Shown here: in pieces, positions 26,901-35,630 of the stretch
Position numbering within the stretch: position 1 is the first letter of the stretch
Layout of the letters: every line of letters begins with the position of its first letter
IMG/VR virus record: IMGVR_UViG_3300024308_000016
Span: 208,394 to 272,393 of that record
Source of the DNA: a virus
Direction: 5' to 3' (one strand)
Length of the DNA stretch: 64,000 nt
Made by a program: the position numbers and the translations under genes
Notes under the pieces: generated by a model
The model's database searches: none
Told to the model about the DNA's origin: nothing
Seen by the model: the letters and a program-made list of their open reading frames with translations, nothing else

Positions 26901-28476
26901 TCAGGCGATCCTTGTAACTGGACTCAGATGCTGCCTTCTTGATACCCATCAAGATGTCCGAGGACAGCTCGCGTTGGGTCTTGAACTTGCCGGTGTTGGG
27001 ATCGTACACAGTCAGTGCCGTGGAGGTGTCTCCAGTGCGCAGCACGGTGATCTCTCGCAAGATGCGGGCCAAGTAGCCTGGGATCACATCGACCTGCGCG
27101 CGAGCCACTCTCTTGGCGGTGTACAGGGCATCTTCCCCTTCTCCCCCGATGCCAGAGTTCTTGATAGTCATATCCGGCGTTTGATCACCGAAGATATCCA
27201 TCAGGCCTTCGAGCATCTCTCGGATAAGACCAGAGGGACCTCCCGCGTAGCCGAAGTCCTGGAACTTGTCAGAGCGTTTGATCCGATCGATCAGACCGCC
27301 GGGGTTGTGCCCATAGCGGCCAGCCAGCATGGAGGCGCGCATGATGTTGGGGTTCTTCTCGGCAAGGGCTTTCAAGCGCTTGGAGACGTTCTTGCTCACC
27401 CACTCACCAGCGGCAGCCCCCACGCCAGAGCCCACTGTGCGCCACCCCGAGTGCTTTTCCCCGGTGATCTCCGCCATGTCCCGGGCCATTTCGTTTTCGG
27501 AGATGATGTTCTCCAGCATGTCATCGACCAAGGAGATGTTGTCCTTGAAGTCGTCCATCTGCTCTTTGATCTTGGCTCGGATCTTCTTGCTGGCGTTGGC
27601 GATTCGGTCGGTGGTACCAAACAGGCTGTCCTGGATCGCGCCGAACGCCTTGTTCTTGGCGATGTTGGAGAAACGCTCGGTTTCCTTGATCTTGGCAGCA
27701 TCCGGCAGTCCGGTATTCTTCAAGATCCCAGCACCCGTGGTCTCAGCGACCTTGCGGTACTCGTTGAAGCTCTTGACCAGCGAGGCCATAGCGAAGTAGC
27801 TCCGGTACTGCAGCTCAAGCGACTTCTTTTGGAAGTTCATGTTGAACGTCTGCTGGTAATCCCGGATGCTGTTGACACCGACGGCGATCTGCTGCTGGAC
27901 CTTAAACGAAGTGTTGAAGCGCTTGGTGTCGATCTTGTCGCTCAAGATCTTGCGGGCCTCATCCTCGACGCGATCTTCCTCGGTCTGAGCCATCATGCGC
28001 CCAAACGTCTCACCCAGCATACGCTCCACGCCCTGGTCCACCGCATCGGTGTTGTCCCAGTCGGTCTTGCGCGAGCCGCTCAGGGAGTCCGCCAGTGCCT
28101 TGGTCGTTTGCTTCAGACGCGTGGCCGAATCAGGTACGAGCTTGTCGATCTTTCTCATGATGGAAGCCAGCTGAGGCTTGACTTCCGAGATAGATTGATC
28201 GTATAGACGCGAGGCATCTGACGTGATCTGATCCGTCGCCTCCCATGCTTTGCCGATGCCCTCGGGCAATGCGTCACGCGCTATCTGCGTATAGGTGGAG
28301 GGATCAGTGAACTTGTTACGCATGCTGGTCTTGACGCCTTCGAGGACGTGGTCGACTGGCTTGCGGTCGCGCTTGGGGCGCTCATCAGGGAAGTCTCCCC
28401 CGGAATAATCAAAGTCAAGATCCCGATCAAATTCGAAATCCCCGTAATCATTACGGTTATCATCACGAGTCGCCAT
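20965..28476 (-). CDS. Tape-measure protein with M15 peptidase and lytic transglycosylase domains (phiKZ gp181-like)
   Basis: The product has 2503 residues. An acidic N-terminus precedes long helical segments. A Gly/Ala/Leu-rich hydrophobic region lies at about 1240-1610, containing PVVLGAAAVAGTAYGGYKLY. At ~1915-2000 is an M15 D,D/L,D-carboxypeptidase (VanY) domain: SMHEHGLALDVSS and ETWHIEAAGY hold the zinc ligands. At ~2165-2330 is an SLT-type lytic transglycosylase: LLMSAMESSMNPAA with the catalytic Glu, then AVGLNQFFPAAW. It would set tail length and locally cut peptidoglycan during genome entry. phiKZ gp181 is a similar giant virion hydrolase next to the vRNAP genes. I chose ATG 28476 rather than the upstream in-frame ATG, since AAAGGG precedes it. 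Confidence 0.88.
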   Translation of the reverse strand: MATRDDNRNDYGDFEFDRDLDFDYSGGDFPDERPKRDRKPVDHVLEGVKTSMRNKFTDPSTYTQIARDALPEGIGKAWEATDQITSDASRLYDQSISEVKPQLASIMRKIDKLVPDSATRLKQTTKALADSLSGSRKTDWDNTDAVDQGVERMLGETFGRMMAQTEEDRVEDEARKILSDKIDTKRFNTSFKVQQQIAVGVNSIRDYQQTFNMNFQKKSLELQYRSYFAMASLVKSFNEYRKVAETTGAGILKNTGLPDAAKIKETERFSNIAKNKAFGAIQDSLFGTTDRIANASKKIRAKIKEQMDDFKDNISLVDDMLENIISENEMARDMAEITGEKHSGWRTVGSGVGAAAGEWVSKNVSKRLKALAEKNPNIMRASMLAGRYGHNPGGLIDRIKRSDKFQDFGYAGGPSGLIREMLEGLMDIFGDQTPDMTIKNSGIGGEGEDALYTAKRVARAQVDVIPGYLARILREITVLRTGDTSTALTVYDPNTGKFKTQRELSSDILMGIKKAASESSYKDRLNETYDDFTKGATVPDADRDEVKDYLGKLSRRRNFDYDGDRMMDTVEFRNLSPSAQETVRKILQTNYSGDSLEALTRKYSLTSRSSELRSSVKDHRGVIQQAIADGNAEGLVEAGFLKRDKDGNYEIVEDEYYKLIDQGGRMTSDQTQKENIRSYAPKNPTASLKGIMNTDNYSWNYKAAAGLGKSTHFGPMAQDVNRNLGEETAPGGTSIDPISAQGHMLAAIKALGEKFDSGVGSEGVQYLKSIDEQVKKISAQQAKGGGFMGFGGEGGQEGGSMASRGFGLKGQGLMGNLIAGVVNAAAAGAAKLTGTTIDTASWLKDKVIMPGWDMGKSAAGAAKEPAKNLMSSVYEAAVNATRRAVDFGSDVLFQKVPATVKTARMMLDKAKGMAINLVNGPQDVYMPGNPAPVLRAKLMELGAYKDESTGKPIKNLEDLSRISGNVIDHHGKVVLTIDDMVDGLFTADGKPVRTLTRQALDWIKKKAGEAFTRGRGAAGMLMSGASKAYDFARDRAKSFGGKAKSMYQHGVQGAGQMYEDGKAMAGQAWQNSAEGMAAMWASSKERMGELSASIGESVSKALQALPQLQAGGDCTCWQKPTEVLEQIRDLLAMGKGGRRVRSILNRTGAKPMQAATPEEVSDDSVDKTNRSLLTQIRDISLVGKDSKIVDSILGQGARIGDFLKDKTTGAANSSTIKKMKDWAKMFGSAPQPGTDDFVGPMFPSGVDLGPQIPTGQRIMNKYAGGNLGGLLGGVASMLPGAIGGIGSMASKAGSRVAGLGAKRGGRLGGLLGRGAGLLGGLGGSLAKGAGFLSGMFSGNKDQAGNQQQGPAQEETSQESGSGMRNMVNKAKQRAMKAYRKATGQFNDRDGDGQRDGGAADRMQQNEDMRQANEQRKLEAQQKSEAGLEKNKYMEGSDMLSTIFKMATGMMGTIASAAGSIMSGAIGLLGLGGKGGLLKGAGSLLGRGLKGGAGLLGRGLMGGASLLGSGLSKIPTAFRTVGTPLAGAAKAGGGLLARLPGAASVARFGGFAARAAMTVGLAAGGSGGAIIGALGAAATSLAAVLTSPVVLGAAAVAGTAYGGYKLYKYLTRNRLDDWQRIRVIQYGLDGTDATEMYNSQVMGLEKYLLDGRIGYRGKQPYINERAIDTKDILEIFSIDPKESQMVQNLTEWIDQRFKPVFLHHLAILAQVDMKVKLDELDKLKPEQKLEYLSKAAFESGPYDVTVSPFKGLNSLNTNVQPAFNLVNAKIKTLGLEQQKSVKAAIKAGEIDPKGADKKNAKAVIVAAGDQIKSEAIPNTPAVESKQVGELNKAPSAKPFDVATPEDPPQSKTQNSTIISNGQADGSDSSTGMTKVPALAGGQMADGSGGMKYVKLGKDAVLEGMQPRLLKHFLSMAQEYGEATGKSLQVNEAFRSYQRQAALHRQNPAKAAKPGNSMHEHGLALDVSSVQLEELEQMGLLRKYGFTRPVGGETWHIEAAGYQGSEKLAKTDKSYADIAIQSSLGRGGGGQGSIKGSKLGTRNPKLARDLYNAKGGATVTDPAVKGASPINDLKMPQVPGETASQADQGIKAKTGVTEEKSMTAQAQAPTAAAIATTGAPDKFSSGTQQVAYKPSAKIDTDKGKLAEDGETRPSESVGGGKPAEQGIRGTITSAAKEAGVNPNDMLLMSAMESSMNPAAKAGNAVGLNQFFPAAWNDTMRKTGSKYGLKGNEDRTDPRANTLMGAEYLKQNLKGLESVRPNPDFTDGYMAHYLGLGGARKFFSASPDTPAASLFQKAAANPINAKLFYANNRPLTTSEMYDRIENKIENKAQQFNIPYAPKGMGGPKVGNTTGKAVAADADRSTPTATTTASFNVPSSAMRTVSTASAAPAKASAAAERRITVPSMARPDPALTAIAKGQNSQGIDELVQIGNDSNKYVATISETLVTQIVPILQGMSQALTGLGQVMVEQGGAKPEAPQPVAPVYKTPKFAEASTSSFDNRRVL

Positions 28477-28532
28477 AGTGCGAACCCTTTCTTTTATTAT
28501 GCGGACCAAAAAACACTCAAAGGATCACAGCC

Positions 28533-30553
28533 ATGGCAAAAGACATTGACCCACTGAAGATAGAGCTGCTCATCCCCATGAAGACGGACTTGCAGGGTGT
28601 CAAGCCCGTGCTGGTCATGGACATCATGAGCGGCATGAGCAAGAACTTCCACCCTGAGGGCTTGTTCTCGGTGGAGATCTTCGGTAAAGTCGGAGAAACT
28701 ACACGCTCGGCCACCTTCGCCTATATCAACTTGAATATCCCGGTGTTTCACCCGCTGCTGTTCAAGGTGATCTGCGATTTGAAGGAGCTGTACCAAGACA
28801 TCATGGCCGGTAAGGCCTACGCAGTGTTCGATGAGGAAAAGAAGGACTTCTTCAAGAGCAACATTGCAGAAGGTGAAACCGGCTTTGCGTTCTTTTTGAA
28901 GCACTTCCCCAAGCTGCAGTTCGAAGAGCGTAAATCCATCACCCGGGCTGAGTACATCCGTCTGGTGGAGATGTACCGCGATAACCCCTTCATCGAGCAA
29001 CTGGTCATCTTGCCCGCCGGTGTGCGGGACTATGTGGTCGAAGAAGACGGCAAGCCTTCGGAAGACGAGATCAACGGTATGTACCGCTCCATCATGGCAG
29101 TGGCTGGCTCCATGGAGAACGTGCGCGCTGATGTGAACCCTGAGTTCATCGATGCGTCCAGATACAACCTGCAAGTCAAGCTGCTGGAGATCTACCGATA
29201 CCTGATCGGCCTGATCTTGGGCAAGCACAAGATGGTCCAAGGCGCGTTCTTGAGCCGCAAGGTCTCCAACACCACGCGAAACGTGATCACCTCTTATATC
29301 CCGAACGTGCAAGAGTTCGGCGATGCCAGAAGCGTGCGTGCTGACCAGACGGTGATCGGCCTGTACCAGTTCACCCGAGACATCATGCCGCTGGCGGTGC
29401 ATGCCATTGTGGGCAAGTACCTGCCCAAGGTTTTCACGGGTCCCAATACCCCGGCTCAGCTGGTCAATCCAAAAACCCTGCACAAGGAAATGGTGACCGT
29501 CAACCCCCGGGAGTACAAGAAGTGGATGACCTACGAAGGCATCGAGAAGATGGCCGATCGATTCTCCGAAGAGTCGATGCGCCATTACCCGATCATGATC
29601 GAAGGCTACTACATGGGCCTCGTGTACAAGGGCAATGACGGCACGTTCAAGTTCATCCAGGACATCGACGAGATCCCGGAGTCCCGCTCCAAAGATAGCG
29701 TCACTCCCATCACCATGGCGGAGTTCCTGTACATGTGCCTGTACGAGGAAGCCCTGGACGCCTGGGGTTATACCACTCGGTATCCTATCTCCGGCTATGG
29801 ATCGACCTACCCGGGTGGGGTCGCTCTGAGAACTACCGTGCGATCGGAAGTGCGCACTGAGCTGGACGACTACTGGCAACCGATGCCTCACCAAGCGGTG
29901 AGCTTTCCGTTGCCGGGTGCGCAGTTCTTCAACTCCATGAGCCCAGCTGTCCGCCAAATTGGCCGGCTGGGGGCTGATATAAATACAGCTTTCACTCCCC
30001 TAAATCGCATATACAGCTATCCCAGACGAGGGATGTGAGTGACTAAGGGTGTAAGCGTATATGTCCTTCTGTCTAGTAATAGACAGTCGAAACTTCTTTA
30101 ATTGCTGGAAACCCCTGAGAGCCGACCACACCACTGCGAGCGGTAACGTAAAGCGACGGTTTTAAGAAATGGGCGGATTGGGCAATCAGCAGCCAAGCCT
30201 CTTACTGAGAGGAAGGTCCAACGATCATCGGGTAGCTCCGAGTAAAGCCCCAAGCGGGGAAGAAATGGGAAGGGTCCTACCAGGTCATGCTGGGGATCTT
30301 GATATGATCTGCTCCTCATGGAAACATGAGGCGGGTGTCTGTAGCACACCGGGACTGCGTAGCGAGCAGTCTGGACAATAGGTACGACGGGGACCAATGT
30401 TCTCACTATTGTGTACTGACCCAGGAAGCCAAGCGAGAAGTCAAGCGTATGCTCGCTAGCAGGGATTATTACATGAACCTGGACGGCACCATGGCGTTCA
30501 GCCAAAACAACGACTACATCTCTTTGGCGCTCAAGTATCTTACTGCGCGCTGA
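28533..30553 (+). CDS. Virion RNA polymerase beta-prime subunit, N-terminal part, interrupted by a group I intron (phiKZ gp180-like)
   Basis: Exons are 28533-29978 and 30383-30553, giving 538 residues. SRKVSNTTRNVITSYIPN near residue 240 matches the GKRVDFSGRSVI region of RpoC. The splice joins GRLGAD to YDGDQCSHYCVLT, rebuilding the NADFDGD metal-binding motif with Asp 482, 484 and 486. The remaining residues match the RpoC stretch after it (TLEAQ..., then LGLYYMTR), and the gene ends there, as beta-prime is split in phiKZ-like phages; the rest must be elsewhere. Unspliced, exon 1 stops at 30038 after 20 intron-encoded residues that lack the second and third aspartates. The gene is divergent from the tape measure and 17 nt upstream of beta. 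Confidence 0.88.
29979..30382 (+). ncRNA. Group I self-splicing intron 1, in RNAP beta-prime catalytic motif
   Basis: It is 404 nt without a credible ORF. All four conserved core elements appear in order: P AATTGCTGGAAAC (30100-30112), Q AATCAGCAGCCAAG (30184-30197), R GGTCCAACGATCA (30215-30227), S CTTGATATGATCTG (30298-30311); R and S can form P7 (CGATCA / TGATC). Exon 1 ends in U and the intron ends in G, as the family requires. Boundaries were set by restoring GAD|YDGDQ. Exon bases 29969-29976 can pair with 29986-29993 (GGGGGCTG / CAGCTTTC), placing the splice site beside this helix, but the usual U-G pair was not found, so P1 is uncertain. Confidence 0.88.
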
Positions 30554-30570
30554 TCTTTGAGGATTTCACA

Positions 30571-33500
30571 ATGGGCTTTCAGCAATACAAGGATTGGTAT
30601 CGGGATCATGGCACACGCAATGCGCTGAGCCTGATGAACGTCGATCCCACGCCGGTCAAGAACCTGCCCCAGGGCTCGACCCTGCACTACCTGGGCTCCG
30701 ATGATGCCCCACTGCCTGATCTGTCTGATCCCCTGTTTGCTGGGTACTCTAATAAGATCGAGCTGCACTCCATCACGGAGTACAACGGAGCCACCGAGCC
30801 CCACGGCTCCAAGCTAGCGGTACAGGTGGTCAAACAAACCACGGACTTTGCGTCTCGCAGCAAGCTGTTCCACTACTTGAAGACCCTGAACCTGTCCACA
30901 GTCTCCAACAGCCAGCTGGTGGTGGTGAGCTACGGCTTCTTGGATTTGATGTACCGCTATCCGGCAGTATCGACTTCCAAGTACTATCAGTTTCGCAACA
31001 AACTGCAGACGTTTGTCTCCACGGTGAACTTCCTGAACCGGGACAAGCCCAGGAACAACTTCATTGTGCTGACGGTGCCATCCGAGCTGGTAGGCCGCAA
31101 CACGCTGGACAACCGGGCGCTGGGCCAACCCAAGCAAGTCGCCAGCATCTTTGACACCGAGGAGAAGGTGGTGTTGCGCGAGATGTGGCTGTGGTGTAAT
31201 CCCGATACCCGGGACCATTCGGTCTTCGCTGACATGAGCGAGACTGATATGCGGCACTTGAACTTGATGTTCAAGACTTACACAGGTGAATACACCACGG
31301 TCTCGTTTGGCTATCTGTACAGCTGGATGAAGGGCAACCCCAACTACACCACAGTCTCTGCTGTGATGCAGGTGAGCTTCATCGAGCTGCAAAAGTACTG
31401 GCTCAAGTACTTGATGGTGCTGCAAACTATCAACGCCAATGGTGCATCGCTGGCCGAGCAGGAGAAAGCCGCAGCCGAGGCGATGGTCAAGGCAGAGACC
31501 GCCACTGATCCCGACAAGGAGGCTCCTGAGGGCGACCAGCCCCAGGAAGAGCGATTTCCCGAAGTACCGACTGAAGGACACTCTGGACTGGGAACAAGTA
31601 GCTCAGGCGACGGGCGTGACACCGCAACAAGCAAGGCTACTGCTGGCGACACTATTGAAGCCGAGATCGATATTACCCAGCAGCTCAAAGAACTCGACGC
31701 GGATATAGCCGCGCTCGATGCACTGGACAAGCGCAAGTTCGACAACAAGTTCGTGGTCAAGAAAGACGCCGATGGTGAAGAGCTCATCGACGTCAAGGAC
31801 GTGACACCGGAAGTATATACCTCCGACATCCCGGAGACTGCTGAAGCCATCGCGGCGAAGATCTTCACCGCCAAGACCGCCAAGCAAGCTCTCCTGGACA
31901 AGATCGACGCAGCCGCTGATGAAGGCCGCATCTCCGTGTCCGACTACCGCAAGCTCAGCGAGCAAGCCAGGAAGTCCGACCAAGCGCAAGACCCCTTCGG
32001 CTCCGACAAGACTATTGCCGAGGCTATGAAGATCGAGCCCGGGGAGCTGGAGATCACCCAGCAAGAAGCAGCACTGAATGTGCCGCCCACTGTGCTCGAT
32101 CCGTCGATGGCCGCAGCTCCCCTGTCGGTGATGGATCGCAAGTACAACACCTCTATCATCTACAAGGATGTGCTGAGGTCGGTGCAGGCTATCCAAAAGG
32201 CTGGCATCATCGTACGTCGCCATGAGGTGGAGACCAAGTACTCGGAAATGGGTACGTTCGATGTGCACACCATCGAGCTCAAACCCGTCAACGGCAACCC
32301 CTCCATCATCCGGGCACGCATACCGCGCGTCGACGAAGAAGGCATCTTCGTGGTGCGGGGTGTGCGCTACTTGGCGCGTAGCCAGATGGTGGACAAGCCC
32401 ATCCGCCGCATCGGTGTCAACCGTGTGGGCCTGACCAGCTACTACGGCAAGAGCTTCGTAGACCGGGCAACCAAGAAAGCCGATAGCTACTTGGAGACCA
32501 TCATCCGACGCCTGAACCGTGGCACCATCGAGCCAGACCAAGACATCCGGGACGTCTCTCCGGGTGATGTGTTCGACAACTACTTCGAAGCGCCCTACAT
32601 CTACAACGGTCTGGCGGCAAAGTTCCGTTCGTTCAGAGCTGGTCCGTACTTGCTGAACATGAACCACAAGGACCGGGAAAAGGCAACGACTCCCGAGATC
32701 CTCGCCAAGCTGGAAGTCAAAGGACGACGCCTGATCGGTCAGGGCCCTGGCTCTCGTCCGCTGGTGGTGGACATGGACAACCAGTTTTACCTGATCGGCC
32801 CTGACGGGGAGACTCCCGTAGGAGACATCTTTGACATCATGAAGATGGACCGCCACAATGCACCTGTGGACTTTGCGGAAGTGAAGGTCTTCTCCAAGGG
32901 GATTCCGGTCGGTGTGTTCATCGGCTACAACCTGGGATTTCGGGCACTGGTCAAGTACCTGGGAGCTCGCCACCGTCTGGTGGAAGGACGCCAGCAAAAG
33001 AAGATGGGACCCTACGAGTACGCCGTGCAGTTCAAGGACGTGGCCTACATCTTTGACCGCAGGGACAAGGCTGCATCATTGGTGCTCGCTGGTTTCCGGG
33101 CGTTTGAGAAGGACACCAAGGCGTACGACGCCGTCGAGTTCGACAACAAGGCCGTCTATACCCGACTGATGGAGTCCCGGGGTCTGACGAGTATCTATCT
33201 CAAGGAGATGGAGAACTTGGTGGACATGTTCGTTGACCCGATCACCGAGGACTTGCTCAAGGAGCTCAACGAGCCACAGACCTTTATGGGGCTGCTGGTG
33301 CGCTCGTGCGAGTTGCTCGACACCTACCACCATCCGGCGTCCCAGGACATGAACAACCAGCGTGTGCGGGGCTATGAGCGCTTCGCTGGCTTCCTGTACA
33401 AGGAGATGGCCAACTCGGTAAGGGCATTCAAGTCCAAGAACACGACAGGACGCGCTAAGGTGGACATGAGTCCGTTTGCAGTGTGGTCGCTTGTCACGCG

Positions 33501-35265
33501 TGACAACTCCGTCAAGCAAGCCGAGGACATCAATCCCATCCAGGCGCTGAAAGGCTCGGAAGCCATCACCTATGTGGGAGAAGGTGGCCGCTCCAAGGAG
33601 TCGATGAACAAGGCATCCCGCGCTCTGCACACCTCCAACCTGGGCGTGGTGTCGGTCGATGCTTCCGTAGACTCTTCGGACGTGGGTATCAACATCTTTA
33701 CCTCCGCCAACCCTGGCTTCAACTCCGTGCGTGGAATGAGCAAGAAGGGTCGTGAGATGGGACCCGCCAACCTCCTGGGCACCAGCGCGATGCTGGCACC
33801 CTTTGCGATCAATGACGATCAAACAGGTCCGCACTACTGGAGACGGTATTGTGTATCTCCCTCAATTGCGAGAACCCCCTGAGAGCTCCACTACCACTGC
33901 TAGCCGCGAGGCGAAGCGAAGGTTCTAACAAAGCTGGAGATTGGGAAACCCGCAGCCAAGCCTCTCTAGTCAGAGGAAGGTTCAACGACTATGGCAGTTT
34001 GTCAGCCATAGGGCCGAAGTGGCCCGAAACAGGGAGCATCTCTTAATCTAGAGATGAAGATATAGTCTCGACATCTGGGGAAAACCCAGAGCTGCTCTTA
34101 TACTAGAGCGGGGCAAGCGTAACGAACTTGCCTGAAGGTATCGCCAAAACGTGTCGCATTTATCTCCATCCAGCAGGCCCACACCGTGGCCACCACTGGC
34201 TACCACGCACCCGTGGTGCGTACTGGCTACGAGTCCGTGATCGGACAGCGTACTGGTGAGATGTTCGCTTCGGCTGCTCGGATGGACGGCAAGGTGATCT
34301 CGGTATCGGACTCCGGCATCTTGGTGGAGTACGCAGACGGTGAACAAAAGGGCTACACCTTGGGCACGATGTACGGACGTGCGGAAGGCTCCACCTATCC
34401 ACACAACCTCATCACTGAGATGAAGCCCGGTCAGAAGTTCAAGAAAGGCGAGTACATCTCGTACAACACCAACTTCTTTGAACCCGACCCGATCTTGCCA
34501 GGCTCCGTGGTCTACAAGGGTTCCATGCTTACGCGTGTGGCTCTGATCGAATCCTCCAACACCCATGAGGACTCCTCGACTATCAGTGAAGAACTGTCCA
34601 AGTCGATGACCACCACCACCGCCAAGGTCAAGAAGTACGCCGTGAACTTCCGGCAAAACCTGCTCAACATGGTCAAGATCGGCCAGCAGGTCAACCCTGA
34701 AGACATCATCATGACCATCGAAGATGAGATCACTGCGATGGACGACAGCTTCGGAGATGCGTCGATGGAGATCCTGGCCGCCCGTGCCAAGAACTCTCCG
34801 ACGTCCGGCTACCGTGGCCGAGTCTCTGACATCGATGTGATCTACCACGGCGACAAATCCGATATGTCCGCATCTTTGAAAGCCTTGGCTGATCGCTCCG
34901 ATCGCCGAAGAGCCGACAAGGCCAAGGCCACGGGTCGACCTGCTGTGACCGGAGCTGTTGACTCCGACTACTCGCACGACGGTGCACCGCTGATGCTCAA
35001 CAAAGCGATCATCATCGTCTACATCACCGTCTCTGAAGGAGCGGGCGTTGGTGACAAGTTGGTATTCTCCAACCAGCTCAAGAGCGTGATCGGTGAGGTC
35101 ATGCCCTACAAGCTCACCACCAAGTCTGGCCTTCCCGTGCATGCCAAGTTCGGTGCCAAGAGCTTCGCTGCCCGTATCGTGAACTCTATGATCTCGATCG
35201 GATTGCGGGGCGCAGTCCTCGACCGGCTGACTGATGTCGCCGTCGAAGCTTACGAAGGAAAGTAA
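30571..35265 (+). CDS. Virion RNA polymerase beta subunit, large N-terminal part, interrupted by a group I intron (phiKZ gp178-like)
   Basis: Exons are 30571-33819 and 34144-35265, giving 1456 residues. The splice yields APFAINDD|PKRVAFISIQQ, matching the RpoB segment [24 protein letters not shown]. Exon 2 continues RTGYESVIGQ, RMDGKVISVSDSGILVEY and later GDKLVFSNQLKSVIGEVMPY, which replaces the RpoB GDKMAGRHGNKGV stretch. The gene ends after EAYEGK; the final beta region is encoded at 12268-12927. Residues ~290-520 are an acidic, Lys/Asp-rich insertion. Unspliced, the frame stops at 33882 with 20 foreign residues after INDD. It would transcribe early genes after injection together with beta-prime. 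Confidence 0.88.
33820..34143 (+). ncRNA. Group I self-splicing intron 2, in RNAP beta
   Basis: It is 324 nt without an ORF. Core elements: P AATTGCGAGAAC (33864-33875), Q AAACCCGCAGCCAAG (33946-33960), R GGTTCAACGACTA (33979-33991), S AAGATATAGTCTCG (34057-34070); R and S form P7 (CGACTA / TAGTC). Exon 1 ends GACGAT and the intron ends in G. A P1 can be drawn between exon 33810-33819 and 33842-33851, with the splice-site U33819 facing G33842 as a U-G wobble and two purine mismatches. The sequence is clearly related to intron 1 (shared CCTGAGAGC after P, and AGCCAAGCCTCT around Q). Confidence 0.92.
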
Positions 35266-35280
35266 GTAAAAGATGTCCCA

Positions 35281-35309
35281 GATCTGGCACCCCAAAAGGG
35301 TGCCAGATC
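35281..35309 (+). terminator. Hairpin after RNAP beta gene
   Basis: A perfect 12-bp stem GATCTGGCACCC / GGGTGCCAGATC with a CAAAA loop lies 15 nt after the beta stop. It has no T tract, so read-through into the next genes is possible. Confidence 0.65.
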
Positions 35310-35388
35310 CGGTGCATTGTATGCAATCAAGTGGGCGTTTTGCCGTAATGGCACAAGCGCAGAATTTCTACCCCTTATAGAGGACATC

Positions 35389-35628
35389 ATGCAAGACAAG
35401 AGCACTCTCCCTGTCCAGCCGCAGCCGGTGGACCAAACCACTACCATGGCGCTGGCCAACTGTGCAGCCATCGCCGTGGGTGTGGTGCAGCACATCTCGG
35501 GAACGTCGATCTCAAAGACCATCAACAACAGCCCGATGACCCAAGAAGCGATCGCCAACATGGCGCTGCAGCGCATCGTTCGCAACCTCACCAATCGCAG
35601 CCTGCGCGCCAGCGCCATCGGAGCCTGA
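35389..35628 (+). CDS. Small hypothetical protein, 79 aa
   Basis: I chose ATG 35389 because AGAGGAC precedes it at 6-8 nt; the frame extends upstream to 35317 but without an SD. The protein has a Pro/Gln-rich start and two short amphipathic helices. It ends 2 nt before the next start, so it is the first gene of the structural operon after the polymerase. No family recognised. Confidence 0.65.
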   Translation: MQDKSTLPVQPQPVDQTTTMALANCAAIAVGVVQHISGTSISKTINNSPMTQEAIANMALQRIVRNLTNRSLRASAIGA

Positions 35629-35630
35629 AC

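Noticed and set aside
30169-30381. A 70-codon open frame inside intron 1 as a possible homing endonuclease
   Set aside because: It is too short, has no HNH, GIY-YIG or LAGLIDADG motif, and covers the conserved ribozyme core.
30039-30420. Frameshift or pseudogene explanation for the broken beta-prime and beta frames
   Set aside because: The gaps are long non-coding segments with ordered P-Q-R-S ribozyme elements, and removing them restores exact conserved motifs in frame.
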